Assembly (NCBI RefSeq): GCF_013389665.1
Contig: NZ_CP058316.1
Coordinates: forward strand, 1,364,001-1,428,000
Reading direction: 5' to 3'
DNA length: 64,000 nt
DNA from: Microbacterium oleivorans
GTDB taxonomy: Bacteria > Actinomycetota > Actinomycetes > Actinomycetales > Microbacteriaceae
The notes beneath the pieces were generated by a model. It did not search any database, had not been told where the DNA came from, and was given only the letters and a program-made list of their open reading frames with translations. How positions within the stretch are numbered: position 1 is the first letter of the stretch; each line of letters starts with the position of its first letter. This document shows, one piece after another, positions 9,185 through 16,118 of the stretch. Both the position numbers and the translations under genes were made by a program.

Positions 9185-10121
9185 GGCGTGTCTGACAAAT
9201 AGTTCGATGTCTGGCTGAGAGCCTGGGTGTGTGTCGCGGTTTCAGTTGCTTTCGGATGCTCAGTGGTCGTTGATCGAGGGGATGCTGCCGCGTCCGACTG
9301 GTCGACCTGGTCGGAAGTTCTCCGATGCTCGGCGGATGGTCGAAGCAATCATCTATCGGTATCGGTGCGGGATCGCGTGGCGTGATTTGCCCGAGGCGTT
9401 TGGGCCGTGGCAGACGGCGTGGACGTGGCATCACCGGATGGCCGCGGAGGGCACCTGGGATGTGGTGCTCGATAGGTTGACCGCCGCCGCGGACGCGGCG
9501 GGATTGATCGATTGGTCGCTGTCGGTGGACTCGACCATCGCGCGTGCGCATCAGCACGCGACGAACACGACCCGCACCACAGGGGGCTGGGTCGAATTAC
9601 ACGAATCCGCGGATCGAGCCGCCTGATCACGGTATCGGTCGCTCTCGAGGCGGGTTGTCGACGAAGATCCATCAGCTCGTTGACGGCAACGGGCTGCCAC
9701 TGGTGACGCTGATCACGCCGGGCCAGGCGGGTGACTCGCCGATGTTCTTGCCACTGATGAGGCAGCTCCGCGTCGGGCGCGAGGCCGGTCGGCCGCGAAC
9801 GCGGCCGGACGCGGTGCGCGGCGACAAGGCGTACTCGTCCCGCGCAATCCGCGGCCACCTCCGCTCGCGCGGGATCAAGGCCGTCATCCCGGAGCCGGAC
9901 GACCAGAAGGGTCACCGCAAACGCCGCGGATCCCGCGGCGGCCGACCCGTCGGACTCGACGCCGTCGACTACAAGAACCGCAACGTGATCGAGCGGAACT
10001 ACGCCCGCTTAAAGCAATGGAGAGGCCTCGCCACACGGTTCGACAAGCACGCCGTCAACTACCGCGCCGCCGTCGTCCTCAACACCGTCATCGCATGGAC
10101 ACGCGCTTTATCAGACACACC
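9185..10121 (+). mobile_element. IS5-family insertion sequence, 937 bp
   Basis: The left end GGCGTGTCTGACAAAT and the inverted right end GGTGTGTCTGATAAAG form about 16-bp imperfect terminal repeats. The element is flanked by a perfect CTAG duplication (9181-9184 and 10122-10125), consistent with IS5/IS427-group target use. Insertion is exactly at the rhaB stop codon and restores it. The right-hand CTAG is also the left flank of the IS481 element. Confidence 0.88.
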
Positions 10122-10125
10122 CTAG
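9231..10125 (+). CDS. IS5-family transposase in two overlapping frames
   Basis: The first frame (9231-9626) gives the N-terminal half beginning SRFQLLSDAQWSLIEGMLP and the first DDE aspartate in SLSVDSTIARAHQHA. The second (to 10125) gives IEPPDHGIGRSRGGLSTKIH, the second aspartate in RGDKAYSSR and the glutamate in YKNRNVIERNYARLK. The frames would join by a +1 (or -2) shift near five Gs at 9582-9586. IS427-type elements use programmed frameshifting, so this may be normal, but decay by one base is equally possible. The TAG stop lies outside the IS, in the duplicated CTAG target. Confidence 0.82.
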
Positions 10126-10639
10126 CTGTACTGACCCGGATCGTTGTTGACGTAGGAGAGACCTCCGGTGTCGAGTTGGAGCTGTCTAGTTCTGCAGCTC
10201 GAACACACGGAGGTCTCTCGTGTCCCACGGTAATGCCCGGCTGACTCCGGCCGGCAGGTTGGTCATGGTTCAACGCATCAGCTCGGGGCGTGCGGTCGCG
10301 CATGTCGCGTCCGAGATGGGGATCTCGCGCACGACCGCGTGGAGGTGGTGGCGACGGTTTCGTGAGCAGGGGCAGGCGGGCCTCATCGACCGCTCCAGCG
10401 TCGCTCATTCGCATCCTGCCCGAACCGGGCCCTGCGTGGAGACGAGGGTGCGGATCCTGCGGGCCCTGACCCGGCGCGGTCCGGTGTTCATCGCGCACCG
10501 ACTCGGGATGCAAGCCTCGACAGTCGGTCGGGTGCTGCGCCGTCATCGGGTCGCTCTGCTGCGAGAGATGGGGACTGCTGCACGAGTAGGTGACATCTGA
10601 TCTGGCTTGCCCGGAGGGTCGGCCTGGAAGGATGTTGCC

Positions 10640-10951
10640 GTGCCCAAGCCGTACCCGAGCGAGTTCCGTAACGACGTGGTCGTCCGCGTCGCGCGCAACC
10701 GCGAGCCCGGAATGACGATCGAGCAGATCGCGAAGGACTTCGGTGTTCACCCGATGACGCTGCAGAAGTGGATGCGTCGCGCGAACATCGACGAGGGTGC
10801 CAAGCCCGGTCAGACCCGCACCGAGTCCACGGAGCTGCGGGAGGCGCGTAAGCGGATCCGGTTGCTGGAGCAGGAGAACGAGGTGCTGCGGCGGGCGGCG
10901 GCGTATCTGTCGCAGGCGAACCTACCGGGAAAAGGCTCTACCCGCTCGTGA
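10640..10951 (+). CDS. IS3-family transposase OrfA
   Basis: The 103-residue protein carries a helix-turn-helix (IEQIAKDFGVHPMTLQKWMRRA) followed by a leucine-zipper-like region (LREARKRIRLLEQENEVLRRA). Together these bind the IS ends. Its 3' end overlaps orfB. A GGGAAAAGG stretch at 10927-10935 is a typical slippery site for the -1 shift that makes the OrfAB fusion, in which PGK would continue as RLYPLVTELAADG. Confidence 0.9.
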   Translation: MPKPYPSEFRNDVVVRVARNREPGMTIEQIAKDFGVHPMTLQKWMRRANIDEGAKPGQTRTESTELREARKRIRLLEQENEVLRRAAAYLSQANLPGKGSTRS

Positions 10952-11808
10952 CCGAGCTCGCCGCCGACGGGATCCCCGTCGCGGTGACGTGCCGGGTTCT
11001 CAAGCTCGCCCGCCAGCCCTACTACCGGTGGCTCGCGGGCCCCATCACCGACGCCGAGGTGATCGAGGCGTATCGCGCCAACGCGTTGTTCGACGCGCAC
11101 CGTGACGACCCCGAGTTCGGGCACCGGCTGCTCGCCGATGAGGCCCGCGAGGTGGGTGAAGCGATGGCGGATCGCACCGCGTGGCGGATCGCCTCGAGCA
11201 ACGGCTGGTGGAGCACCTTCGGGAAACGTCGCCGCGGCAAGGGCGGCAAGGTCGGCCCACCCGTGCACGACGACCTCGTCGAGCGGGATTTCACTGCCAC
11301 CGGTCCGAACCAACTGTGGCTGACCGACATCACCGAGCACCCGACCGGTGAGGGCAAGCTCTATCTCTGCGCGATCAAGGACGTATTTTCCGGAAAGATC
11401 GTCGGCTACTCCATCGACTCGAGGATGAAGTCACACCTCGCGGTCAACGCACTCCGCAACGCGGTCGCGATGCGCGGGAACGTCGCCGGCTGCGTCATCC
11501 ACAGCGACAGAGGATCGCAGTTTCGCAGCCGGAAGTTCCTCCGCGAGATCAGCCACCACCGGATGGTGGGATCCATGGGCCGCGTCGGTGCCGCCGGCGA
11601 CAACGCCGCGATGGAATCGTTCTTCGCGCTGCTGCAGAAGAACGTCCTCAACCGCCGCACCTGGGGCACCCGCGAAGAGCTGCGGATCGCAGTCGTGACC
11701 TGGATCGAGCGGACCTACCACCGACGCCGCCGACAACCCCGCCTGGGCCGTTTGACCCCAGTCGAGTTCGAAGCCATCATGAACACGCCAGCCGCTCTCG
11801 CGGCGTGA
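10948..11808 (+). CDS. IS3-family transposase OrfB (DDE integrase domain)
   Basis: This 286-residue rve-type catalytic domain has the DDE triad visible in LWLTDITEH, VIHSDRGSQF and GDNAAMESFFALLQK, and the usual HRRRRQPRLGRLTPVEFE end. It is intact. The GTG start overlaps the orfA stop (GTGA), but the active enzyme is normally the OrfAB frameshift product. Confidence 0.92.
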   Translation: MTELAADGIPVAVTCRVLKLARQPYYRWLAGPITDAEVIEAYRANALFDAHRDDPEFGHRLLADEAREVGEAMADRTAWRIASSNGWWSTFGKRRRGKGGKVGPPVHDDLVERDFTATGPNQLWLTDITEHPTGEGKLYLCAIKDVFSGKIVGYSIDSRMKSHLAVNALRNAVAMRGNVAGCVIHSDRGSQFRSRKFLREISHHRMVGSMGRVGAAGDNAAMESFFALLQKNVLNRRTWGTREELRIAVVTWIERTYHRRRRQPRLGRLTPVEFEAIMNTPAALAA

Positions 11809-12159
11809 CTAGAAACTGTCACCTATCCGTGCAGCAGTCCCGATCGACCCCGTCACCGGGACGGTGATCCGCGCGACCCGCCGCACCACGAACCGCTACG
11901 AGCACGACCACCCCGGTTCCCTTATCCACGTCGACGTGAAGAAACTCGGCCGGATCCCCGACGGAGGCGGATGGCGAGCCGACCCGACACAGACCGCCGC
12001 GGTTCATCGCACCTCGCACCGAAGAACGGGCTACGACTACGTCCACACCGTCATTGACGATCACTCTCGACTGGCCTACGCGGAGATCCACGACGACGAG
12101 AAAGGCACCACCGCAGCCGGCGTCCTCGAACGCGCGATCGCGTTCTACGCGACCCTCGG

Positions 12160-12477
12160 GGTGAGGGTCGAACGCGTGATCAGCGACAACGCGTTCGCCT
12201 ACCGGCACTCTGCGGCGTTCCGCGCCGTGATCAACGCGCACGGCATCACTCAGAAGTTCATCCGCCCCACTGCCCCTGGACCAACGGGAAGGTCGAGCGC
12301 CTGAACCGCACCCTCGCAGCTGAGTGGGCCTACGCCCGAGCATGGATCTCAAACACCGACCGCGCGGCCGCCTTGCCAACATGGCTCGACCACTACAACC
12401 TAAACAGGGCCCACCTCGGCATCGGAGGCCACACCCCCACCGACCGCATCAACAACGGTCGAGGTCAGTACACCTAG
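12160..12477 (+). repeat. Direct repeat A: 3' end of IS481 plus CTAG
   Basis: These 318 bases recur at 17017-17334 with only two differences seen (G/A at 12408 and C/T at 12440). Both copies carry the same missing C in the transposase, so they share a recent, already damaged ancestor. The repeats are in direct orientation and enclose 4.5 kb of cargo, so recombination between them could excise that segment. Confidence 0.93.
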
Positions 12478-13012
12478 TGCAGCGCTCTGCGCACGCTCGA
12501 CGCACCAACGCCGAGCACACGGCCGATGCTCTCCCAGCTGTGACGTTCAGCGCGTAGCTGGCGAGCCGTCGCGATGCGTTCCGGTGTCATTACGCTTGGC
12601 CGGCCCCCAACCCTCCCCTGCGCGCGCGTAATCGAGGCCGCGCTGAGTGTTGTCGCGGATCGTGTCGACGCGCAGCTGCGCGAACACGGCCACGATGCCG
12701 AACAACGCTCGGCCCATCGGCGACGTCGTGTCGATCATCGGCTCTGTGAGGCTCACGATGTTCACCTGGCGCGCGTCGAGGTCCTGCAGCGTCTCGATCA
12801 GGATGCGCTCACTGCCGGCGAGACGATCGAGCCGGCGCACTTTCAACGTGTCCCCCGGCCGCAGGTAGTCGAGGCACGCAACCCATTGCGGGCGATCGGT
12901 GACGCGGCTCGATTCGCCGTGGTCGACGAAGACCCGCTCGCAGCCGGCCGCGCGGAGCTCGGGAAGGTCATCGGCTCCGCGTAACCTGACCTGGCCGAAG
13001 AGTCGGCCGGCG
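12474..13012 (-). pseudogene. Serine recombinase (resolvase/invertase), N-terminally truncated and frameshifted
   Basis: On the minus strand the sequence reads LRAAGCERVFVDHGES, then ACLDYLRPGDTLKVRRLDRLAGS, SLTEPMIDTTSPMGRALFGIVAVFAQLRVDTIRDNTQRGL. This is the core of a small resolvase. The N-terminal YARVS motif with the catalytic serine is missing. Around 12618 the frame shifts. The other frame continues GGRPSVMTPERIATARQLRAE and SWESIGRVLGVGASSVRRALH, the C-terminal DNA-binding helix-turn-helix. The stop lies in the CTAG at 12474-12477. It is probably the remnant of a plasmid or transposon resolvase. Confidence 0.8.
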
Positions 13013-13041
13013 GACCCTGCGCAGGGCGCGATGCATCGTGG

Positions 13042-13152
13042 TCACTGCAAGGTCCCGGCCAGCTGCAAGTCGCAGTGCAGGCGTCCTTCGGGGTCGTACA
13101 GCACGTGGTGGCACCAGGGGCAGACAGCACCGTCGAGCTCGTCGTCGCTCAT
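13042..13152 (-). CDS. Small zinc-ribbon-like protein, 36 residues
   Basis: The tiny ORF has a CPWCHH motif followed by a second HC pair (RLHCD), a spacing that could bind one zinc. Its ATG overlaps the stop of the upstream 110-residue gene (ATGA), and an AGGAAG sequence lies about ten bases upstream. Coupling and the ordered Cys/His pattern support a real gene. The function is unknown; a role as a small nucleic-acid-binding or accessory protein is only a guess. Confidence 0.5.
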   Translation of the reverse strand: MSDDELDGAVCPWCHHVLYDPEGRLHCDLQLAGTLQ

Positions 13153-13481
13153 GAGGTGATGCTTCCTGCGGTGTATGTCATCACGTCACCGGTGATCCAT
13201 GCGGATAGGCGGTTGATCTCCGCAGCGGCCTGGTCGGGGTCTGGGTGTGTGCCGGCGGCGACCTCGAGCACGGTGTCGTCGTCGAGGGTGAGAGTGAGGG
13301 TTGCATGACAGACCGGTTCGCACGGTTCGATCAGCGCGAGGTGGCGGTTGTCGATGACGAGGCCGCCGGTCTCAGTGATCGTGTCCACGTCGACCACGTC
13401 GACCTCAACGACCGCGGTGTGGGTGGGTGCGTTGTGGTGGTCGCGGCCGGTGACGATCGCGACGGAGTGGGCCTGTGTCAT
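13149..13481 (-). CDS. Hypothetical protein, 110 residues
   Basis: I do not recognise the family. The predicted start MTQAHSVAIVTG is followed by alternating hydrophobic/polar beta-like stretches (HTAVVEVDVVDVDTITE, ATLTLTLDDDTVLEVAAG) and a short helix (PDQAAAEINRLSAW). This suggests a small beta-rich, acidic soluble domain without signal peptide or membrane span. A longer frame runs upstream to 13667, but its sequence looks non-coding. The gene ends in an ATGA overlap with the zinc-ribbon ORF, so the pair forms an operon pointing towards the resolvase remnant. Confidence 0.5.
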   Translation of the reverse strand: MTQAHSVAIVTGRDHHNAPTHTAVVEVDVVDVDTITETGGLVIDNRHLALIEPCEPVCHATLTLTLDDDTVLEVAAGTHPDPDQAAAEINRLSAWITGDVMTYTAGSITS

Positions 13482-13691
13482 AAGGTCATCGTGACCACTC
13501 CCCGGGCCGGTGGAGTCCCGCGCAGGCGATCTGTGGAAAACTACAACGCCCCGGCGTCTAGGGTGTCGATCCCGCCGGCGTGAAAGGCGATTAGTTCGAT
13601 CCTTGACTCCCCCAGCAGGAGGGAGGAAGCTGTGCCATATCTGCGAGTGACTTATCTCCTTTCCCAATTGCCAATGCTGTCAAGGAGAGAA

Positions 13692-14322
13692 ATGAAACTA
13701 CGTGCCCCCGCGATCTTCGCCTGCGCCGTGCTCCTTTTCGGGGCACTACTCCCGAGCCCTGCATCAGCTGCATCCGATCAGGAGATACCTGACTGGGTCG
13801 ACGTTCCCCCGGGAGCAACGGTCGAGGTGATCTCGGCCGAACCAGGCCAGGAGGTTTATCTCGTCACTGAGAAAACCCCGGACGCCGAGATCCTCGCCCC
13901 TAAGGCGCTTCCCGTGGGCGGGCGGATGCAGGTCGCAACGGGCGCCGAGACAACCACCTACCAGCAAGTCGCTGCGGCCTGTACCCAGACTCAGACCATG
14001 ACGAACCCGCTGGCCAATATCACTGGTGAACAGCTCCGGAACTTGGTTCATCCCAGGGAAGTTCTCCTTCTCGCGTAGCAGTTCCTGCACGGGCAGCTAC
14101 GGATGGAAGGCCAGCTTCTTGGGTTACGACACCGGGTTCCTCGGCGGGCAGTTCGCGAACCAGCAGAACGTGACGACAGGACCCGGTGAGACGTCGACGC
14201 TGTTCATGAGCCAGATCTGCAAGACTCACGACACCGGATACAAGTGGAAGACTGACATGCGCTCTAGCGGCGGAACAGTCCTCCAAAGCACGGCGCTCAC
14301 AACACGCAGCTGCAAGCGCTAG
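13692..14322 (+). pseudogene. Secreted protein with signal peptide, apparently frameshifted
   Basis: ATG 13692 follows AAGGAGAG and gives a clear signal peptide (MKLRAPAIFACAVLLFGALL, then PSPASAASD). The first frame ends at 14078 soon after ACTQTQTMTNP. An overlapping frame (to 14322) continues with SGTWFIPGKFSFSRSSSC, GSYGWKASFLGYDTGFLGGQ and a CKTHDTGYKW segment, and ends TTRSCKR. This looks like the cysteine-containing, beta-rich second half of the same exported protein. The second frame has no ribosome site of its own, so a one-base frameshift near 14000-14060 is the simplest reading. Function unknown. Confidence 0.6.
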
Positions 14323-14346
14323 ATCTGTGACCCCTAGGAGGCCTTC

Positions 14347-14739
14347 GTGCGAGCGTTGACCGGAATCATCACCGCCCTCGCTTTCTACCTACTGCTGAGC
14401 CTGACACTTTGGTTCACCTACCCCGACAGCGTGACGCGTACCTCGGTACAAAGCTTGATGGGTTTCATTGCGGCGGCGGGCGTCGCGGGCCTCGCCATAA
14501 CTCTCTCGGTGAAGATAGGACGCCCCTTTGCGCTCGGACTCGGCGCAACATTGCTGATTCTGGGGGTGCTCGCAAACCTCCTGCCGCCCCCCGGGACATA
14601 TGGTGATCTCGTCTTCGACTGGCACTATGTGATCCTCGTCGGCGGACGCAGCTTCGTCGCTGTCGCTACCGGGGCTGCCGTGATTGCCGTCGCTCTCGCA
14701 CGAAACACGGTGCCAGGGCACGCCACCCACCGCGGCTGA
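14347..14739 (+). CDS. Small integral membrane protein, 130 residues
   Basis: GTG 14347 follows AGGAGG. The protein has about four hydrophobic segments (LTGIITALAFYLLLSLTLW, LMGFIAAAGVAGLAITL, FALGLGATLLILGVLANLL, and VAVATGAAVIAVALA). It starts 24 bases after the end of the secreted-protein frame, so the two were probably one transcript. No family is recognised. Being a membrane partner or immunity-type protein for the secreted product is a hypothesis only. Its stop codon lies inside a strong terminator hairpin. Confidence 0.65.
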   Translation: MRALTGIITALAFYLLLSLTLWFTYPDSVTRTSVQSLMGFIAAAGVAGLAITLSVKIGRPFALGLGATLLILGVLANLLPPPGTYGDLVFDWHYVILVGGRSFVAVATGAAVIAVALARNTVPGHATHRG

Positions 14740-14775
14740 CGGCCCCGTGAAGGGCCGTCAGCCGCGGTGGGTGGC
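14722..14775. terminator. Perfect 24-bp hairpin terminator
   Basis: Arms 14722-14745 and 14752-14775 are exact inverted complements with a 6-base loop (CGTGAA), followed by TGTTT on the plus strand. The left arm overlaps the last codons and the stop of the membrane-protein gene. Confidence 0.85.
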
Positions 14776-14886
14776 TGTTTAGTGCGCGGGCGGCAATCGC
14801 GAGGGACTGGTTTTCGCTCATGCCGACGACGACGATCTGACCGCGCTTGATCCGGCGGTGTGGGTGGGGGCGGCTTCCAGGAAAAA

Positions 14887-14938
14887 GACGAGCTCCCGCA
14901 GGGGTGCGAGCCCTGCGGGGCGCGGAAAGCGGCTCGTC
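14887..14938 (-). terminator. Hairpin with T-tract on the minus strand, no parent gene seen
   Basis: A 9-bp perfect inner stem (14895-14903 with 14911-14919) lies within an outer GACGAGC/GCTCGTC pair (14887-14893 and 14932-14938). On the minus strand it is followed by TTTTTCC. This is the form of an intrinsic terminator, but I see no convincing minus-strand gene before it. The 278-base interval 14740-15017 otherwise holds only the lsr2 upstream region. Confidence 0.45.
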
Positions 14939-15017
14939 CACCAGTAGGCGCCGGTCATCTTTGGTAGCCTGCGAGCAATTCCGGACACCACGAATATGTG
15001 TGCGTTATCCTCACCGC

Positions 15018-15347
15018 ATGGCTAAGCGAAGTGTCACGTTCATCACCGACGATTTCGACGGGACCGAGGATGCGGAAACGGTGACGTTCTCCTACCAGGG
15101 CCGCCTCTTCGAGATCGACTTGTCAGCGGCGAACCGAGAGAAGTTGGAAAAAGTGCTCGAGCCCTACATCTCGGCAGCACGCAAGTCCGCAAGCGGTGCG
15201 CGCGTGAACACCACCTCGTCGCGCGCCGGCGGCAGGGCGAAAAACCTCGCGGCCGTCCGCGCATGGGCGCAGGAGAACGGGTACACGGTCAACAACCGCG
15301 GCCGCGTCCCCCGGGTCGTCCTGGACGCATATGACGCCGCGAAGTGA
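15018..15347 (+). CDS. lsr2: Lsr2-family nucleoid-associated protein
   Basis: The 109-residue protein has the full Lsr2 architecture. An N-terminal oligomerisation domain (DDFDGTEDAETVTFSYQGR, FEIDLSAANREKLEKVLEPY) is joined by a basic linker to a C-terminal DNA-binding domain (VRAWAQENGYTVNNRGRVP) with the AT-hook-like RGR near residue 95. Lsr2 proteins bridge AT-richer foreign DNA and silence it. A TATCCT hexamer (15006-15011) six bases before the ATG and no Shine-Dalgarno suggest a leaderless transcript. Being inside the island, it is probably an element-borne paralogue rather than the chromosomal housekeeping copy. Confidence 0.92.
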   Translation: MAKRSVTFITDDFDGTEDAETVTFSYQGRLFEIDLSAANREKLEKVLEPYISAARKSASGARVNTTSSRAGGRAKNLAAVRAWAQENGYTVNNRGRVPRVVLDAYDAAK

Positions 15348-15921
15348 CCTCCCGCCGGGTTCGGGAATGTTCGACGATTTGCCGCCCTACAGCGACGACG
15401 GGTTTAAGGCCTGGCGGCAAGAGCTACTGACGCTGCCCCCGTCGACGGTGCGTATACGGCCTGCGGAGCCAACCCCGACAGACGCCCGATGGATGACATG
15501 GGTGCAGGCCGAGGCGGACCTCTACATCCAAACGATGAGCGACAACCTCTCGAAGATCGAGAAGCAGCGGGTCTTTCTCGCGGAGATCGATGAATGCGTG
15601 ACGGGTCTGTGCGTGGCGGCGATCGGACGATACGCACCCGACTACGTGTTCATCCAACGCGTCGCAGTGGTCACCCCAGCACGAAAACGAGGGGCCGGCC
15701 TCGCACTCATGCGTGCCACAGCAGAGAGCGAGCCGGCTCATAACATCGCGGGCGCGACGCTTCCGGACGACCACGCTGCACACGCACTGAACGCCAAGCT
15801 CGCGAGATCTCTGGAAAGTAAGGTCAAGGAGGTTCCTCGTCGACGCTTCACGCCGACTGACCTAGGGGTCGGGAGAAACGAGCGTCATCGTCCCTGGACG
15901 ATTGATCGCCCATCAACCTGA
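15331..15921 (+). CDS. GNAT-family N-acetyltransferase
   Basis: The 196-residue protein has the GNAT core VFIQRVAVVTPARKRGAGLALMRATAE, corresponding to motif A with the acetyl-CoA pyrophosphate loop, at about residues 109-135. Its ATG lies inside the last codons of lsr2 (17-base overlap, different frame), so the two are probably coupled. A start at ATG 15367 is possible. The C-terminal tail is basic and polar. The substrate is unknown. A strong hairpin follows at 15941. Confidence 0.75.
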   Translation: MTPRSDLPPGSGMFDDLPPYSDDGFKAWRQELLTLPPSTVRIRPAEPTPTDARWMTWVQAEADLYIQTMSDNLSKIEKQRVFLAEIDECVTGLCVAAIGRYAPDYVFIQRVAVVTPARKRGAGLALMRATAESEPAHNIAGATLPDDHAAHALNAKLARSLESKVKEVPRRRFTPTDLGVGRNERHRPWTIDRPST

Positions 15922-15940
15922 AGCAAGCAGCTGCATGACG

Positions 15941-15975
15941 GGTGTCCGCCGGCTGGCCTCAGGCCGGCGGACACC
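15941..15975. terminator. Hairpin terminator after lsr2-GNAT
   Basis: A perfect 13-bp stem (15941-15953 with 15963-15975) encloses a 9-base loop that itself contains GGCC/GGCC. There is no clear T-tract. It lies just after the GNAT gene and before the next promoter region. Confidence 0.75.
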
Positions 15976-16118
15976 GCACGCATCGTCGCTACCGGTGGAG
16001 CAGCTGCACGACCGAGCCCCAAACGGCCCCCAGTTACCCGGGCGCCGATAACAATCGTTTTCGGCGTGCGCAGTGGACCTCCGAAAAGGGCGCACACCTG
16101 CATCGGTAACCTGCCTCT

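Larger units (their letters stand above)
10570..11841 (+). mobile_element. IS3-family insertion sequence inside the IS481 transposase
   Basis: Terminal inverted repeats of about 25 bp begin GGGACTGCTGCACG at both ends, with two differences (AGTAGG versus GATAGG). A 3-bp duplication, GAT, flanks the element (10567-10569 and 11842-11844). Removing the element and one GAT restores a continuous IS481 frame reading LLREIDPVTGTVIR. Both orfA and orfB are intact, so this is the only IS in the island that looks functional. The exact left edge is uncertain by one G. Confidence 0.88.
10126..12473 (+). mobile_element. IS481-family insertion sequence, interrupted by an IS3 element
   Basis: The left terminus CTGTACTGACC and the right terminus GGTCAGTACAC are inverted repeats. 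A second inner match, CGTTGTTGA, lies a few bases further in at each end. CTAG stands on both sides (10122-10125 and 12474-12477). Without the IS3 insert the element would be about 1.07 kb. Its transposase also carries a one-base deletion, so it is dead unless complemented. Confidence 0.85.
10220..12477 (+). pseudogene. IS481-family transposase, split by IS3 insertion and frameshifted
   Basis: The GTG start at 10220 follows GGAGG and opens SHGNARLTPAGRLVMVQRI, with an HTH segment GISRTTAWRWWRRF. The frame breaks at 10569, in LLRE, and resumes at about 11845 as DPVTGTVIRATRR, with LIHVDVKKLGRIPDGGGW (first catalytic Asp) and VISDNAFAY (second Asp). At 12265-12268 one C appears to be missing. 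Beyond it the third catalytic residue, in WTNGKVERLNRTL, is in another frame that ends at the TAG of the CTAG target. Confidence 0.85.

Noticed and set aside
10126..10219. Small RNA in the IS481 leader (inverted GGAGGTCTCTC/GAGAGACCTCC)
   Set aside because: The inverted pair exists (GAGAGACCTCC and GGAGGTCTCTC), but it surrounds the transposase ribosome site. It is more simply an IS translation-attenuating stem that blocks read-through expression.
14666..14941. Minus-strand ORF beginning MDEPLSAPRR
   Set aside because: It spans two hairpins, and its composition looks non-coding. The short stretch VGMSENQSLAIAARALN could be a relic but cannot be supported.
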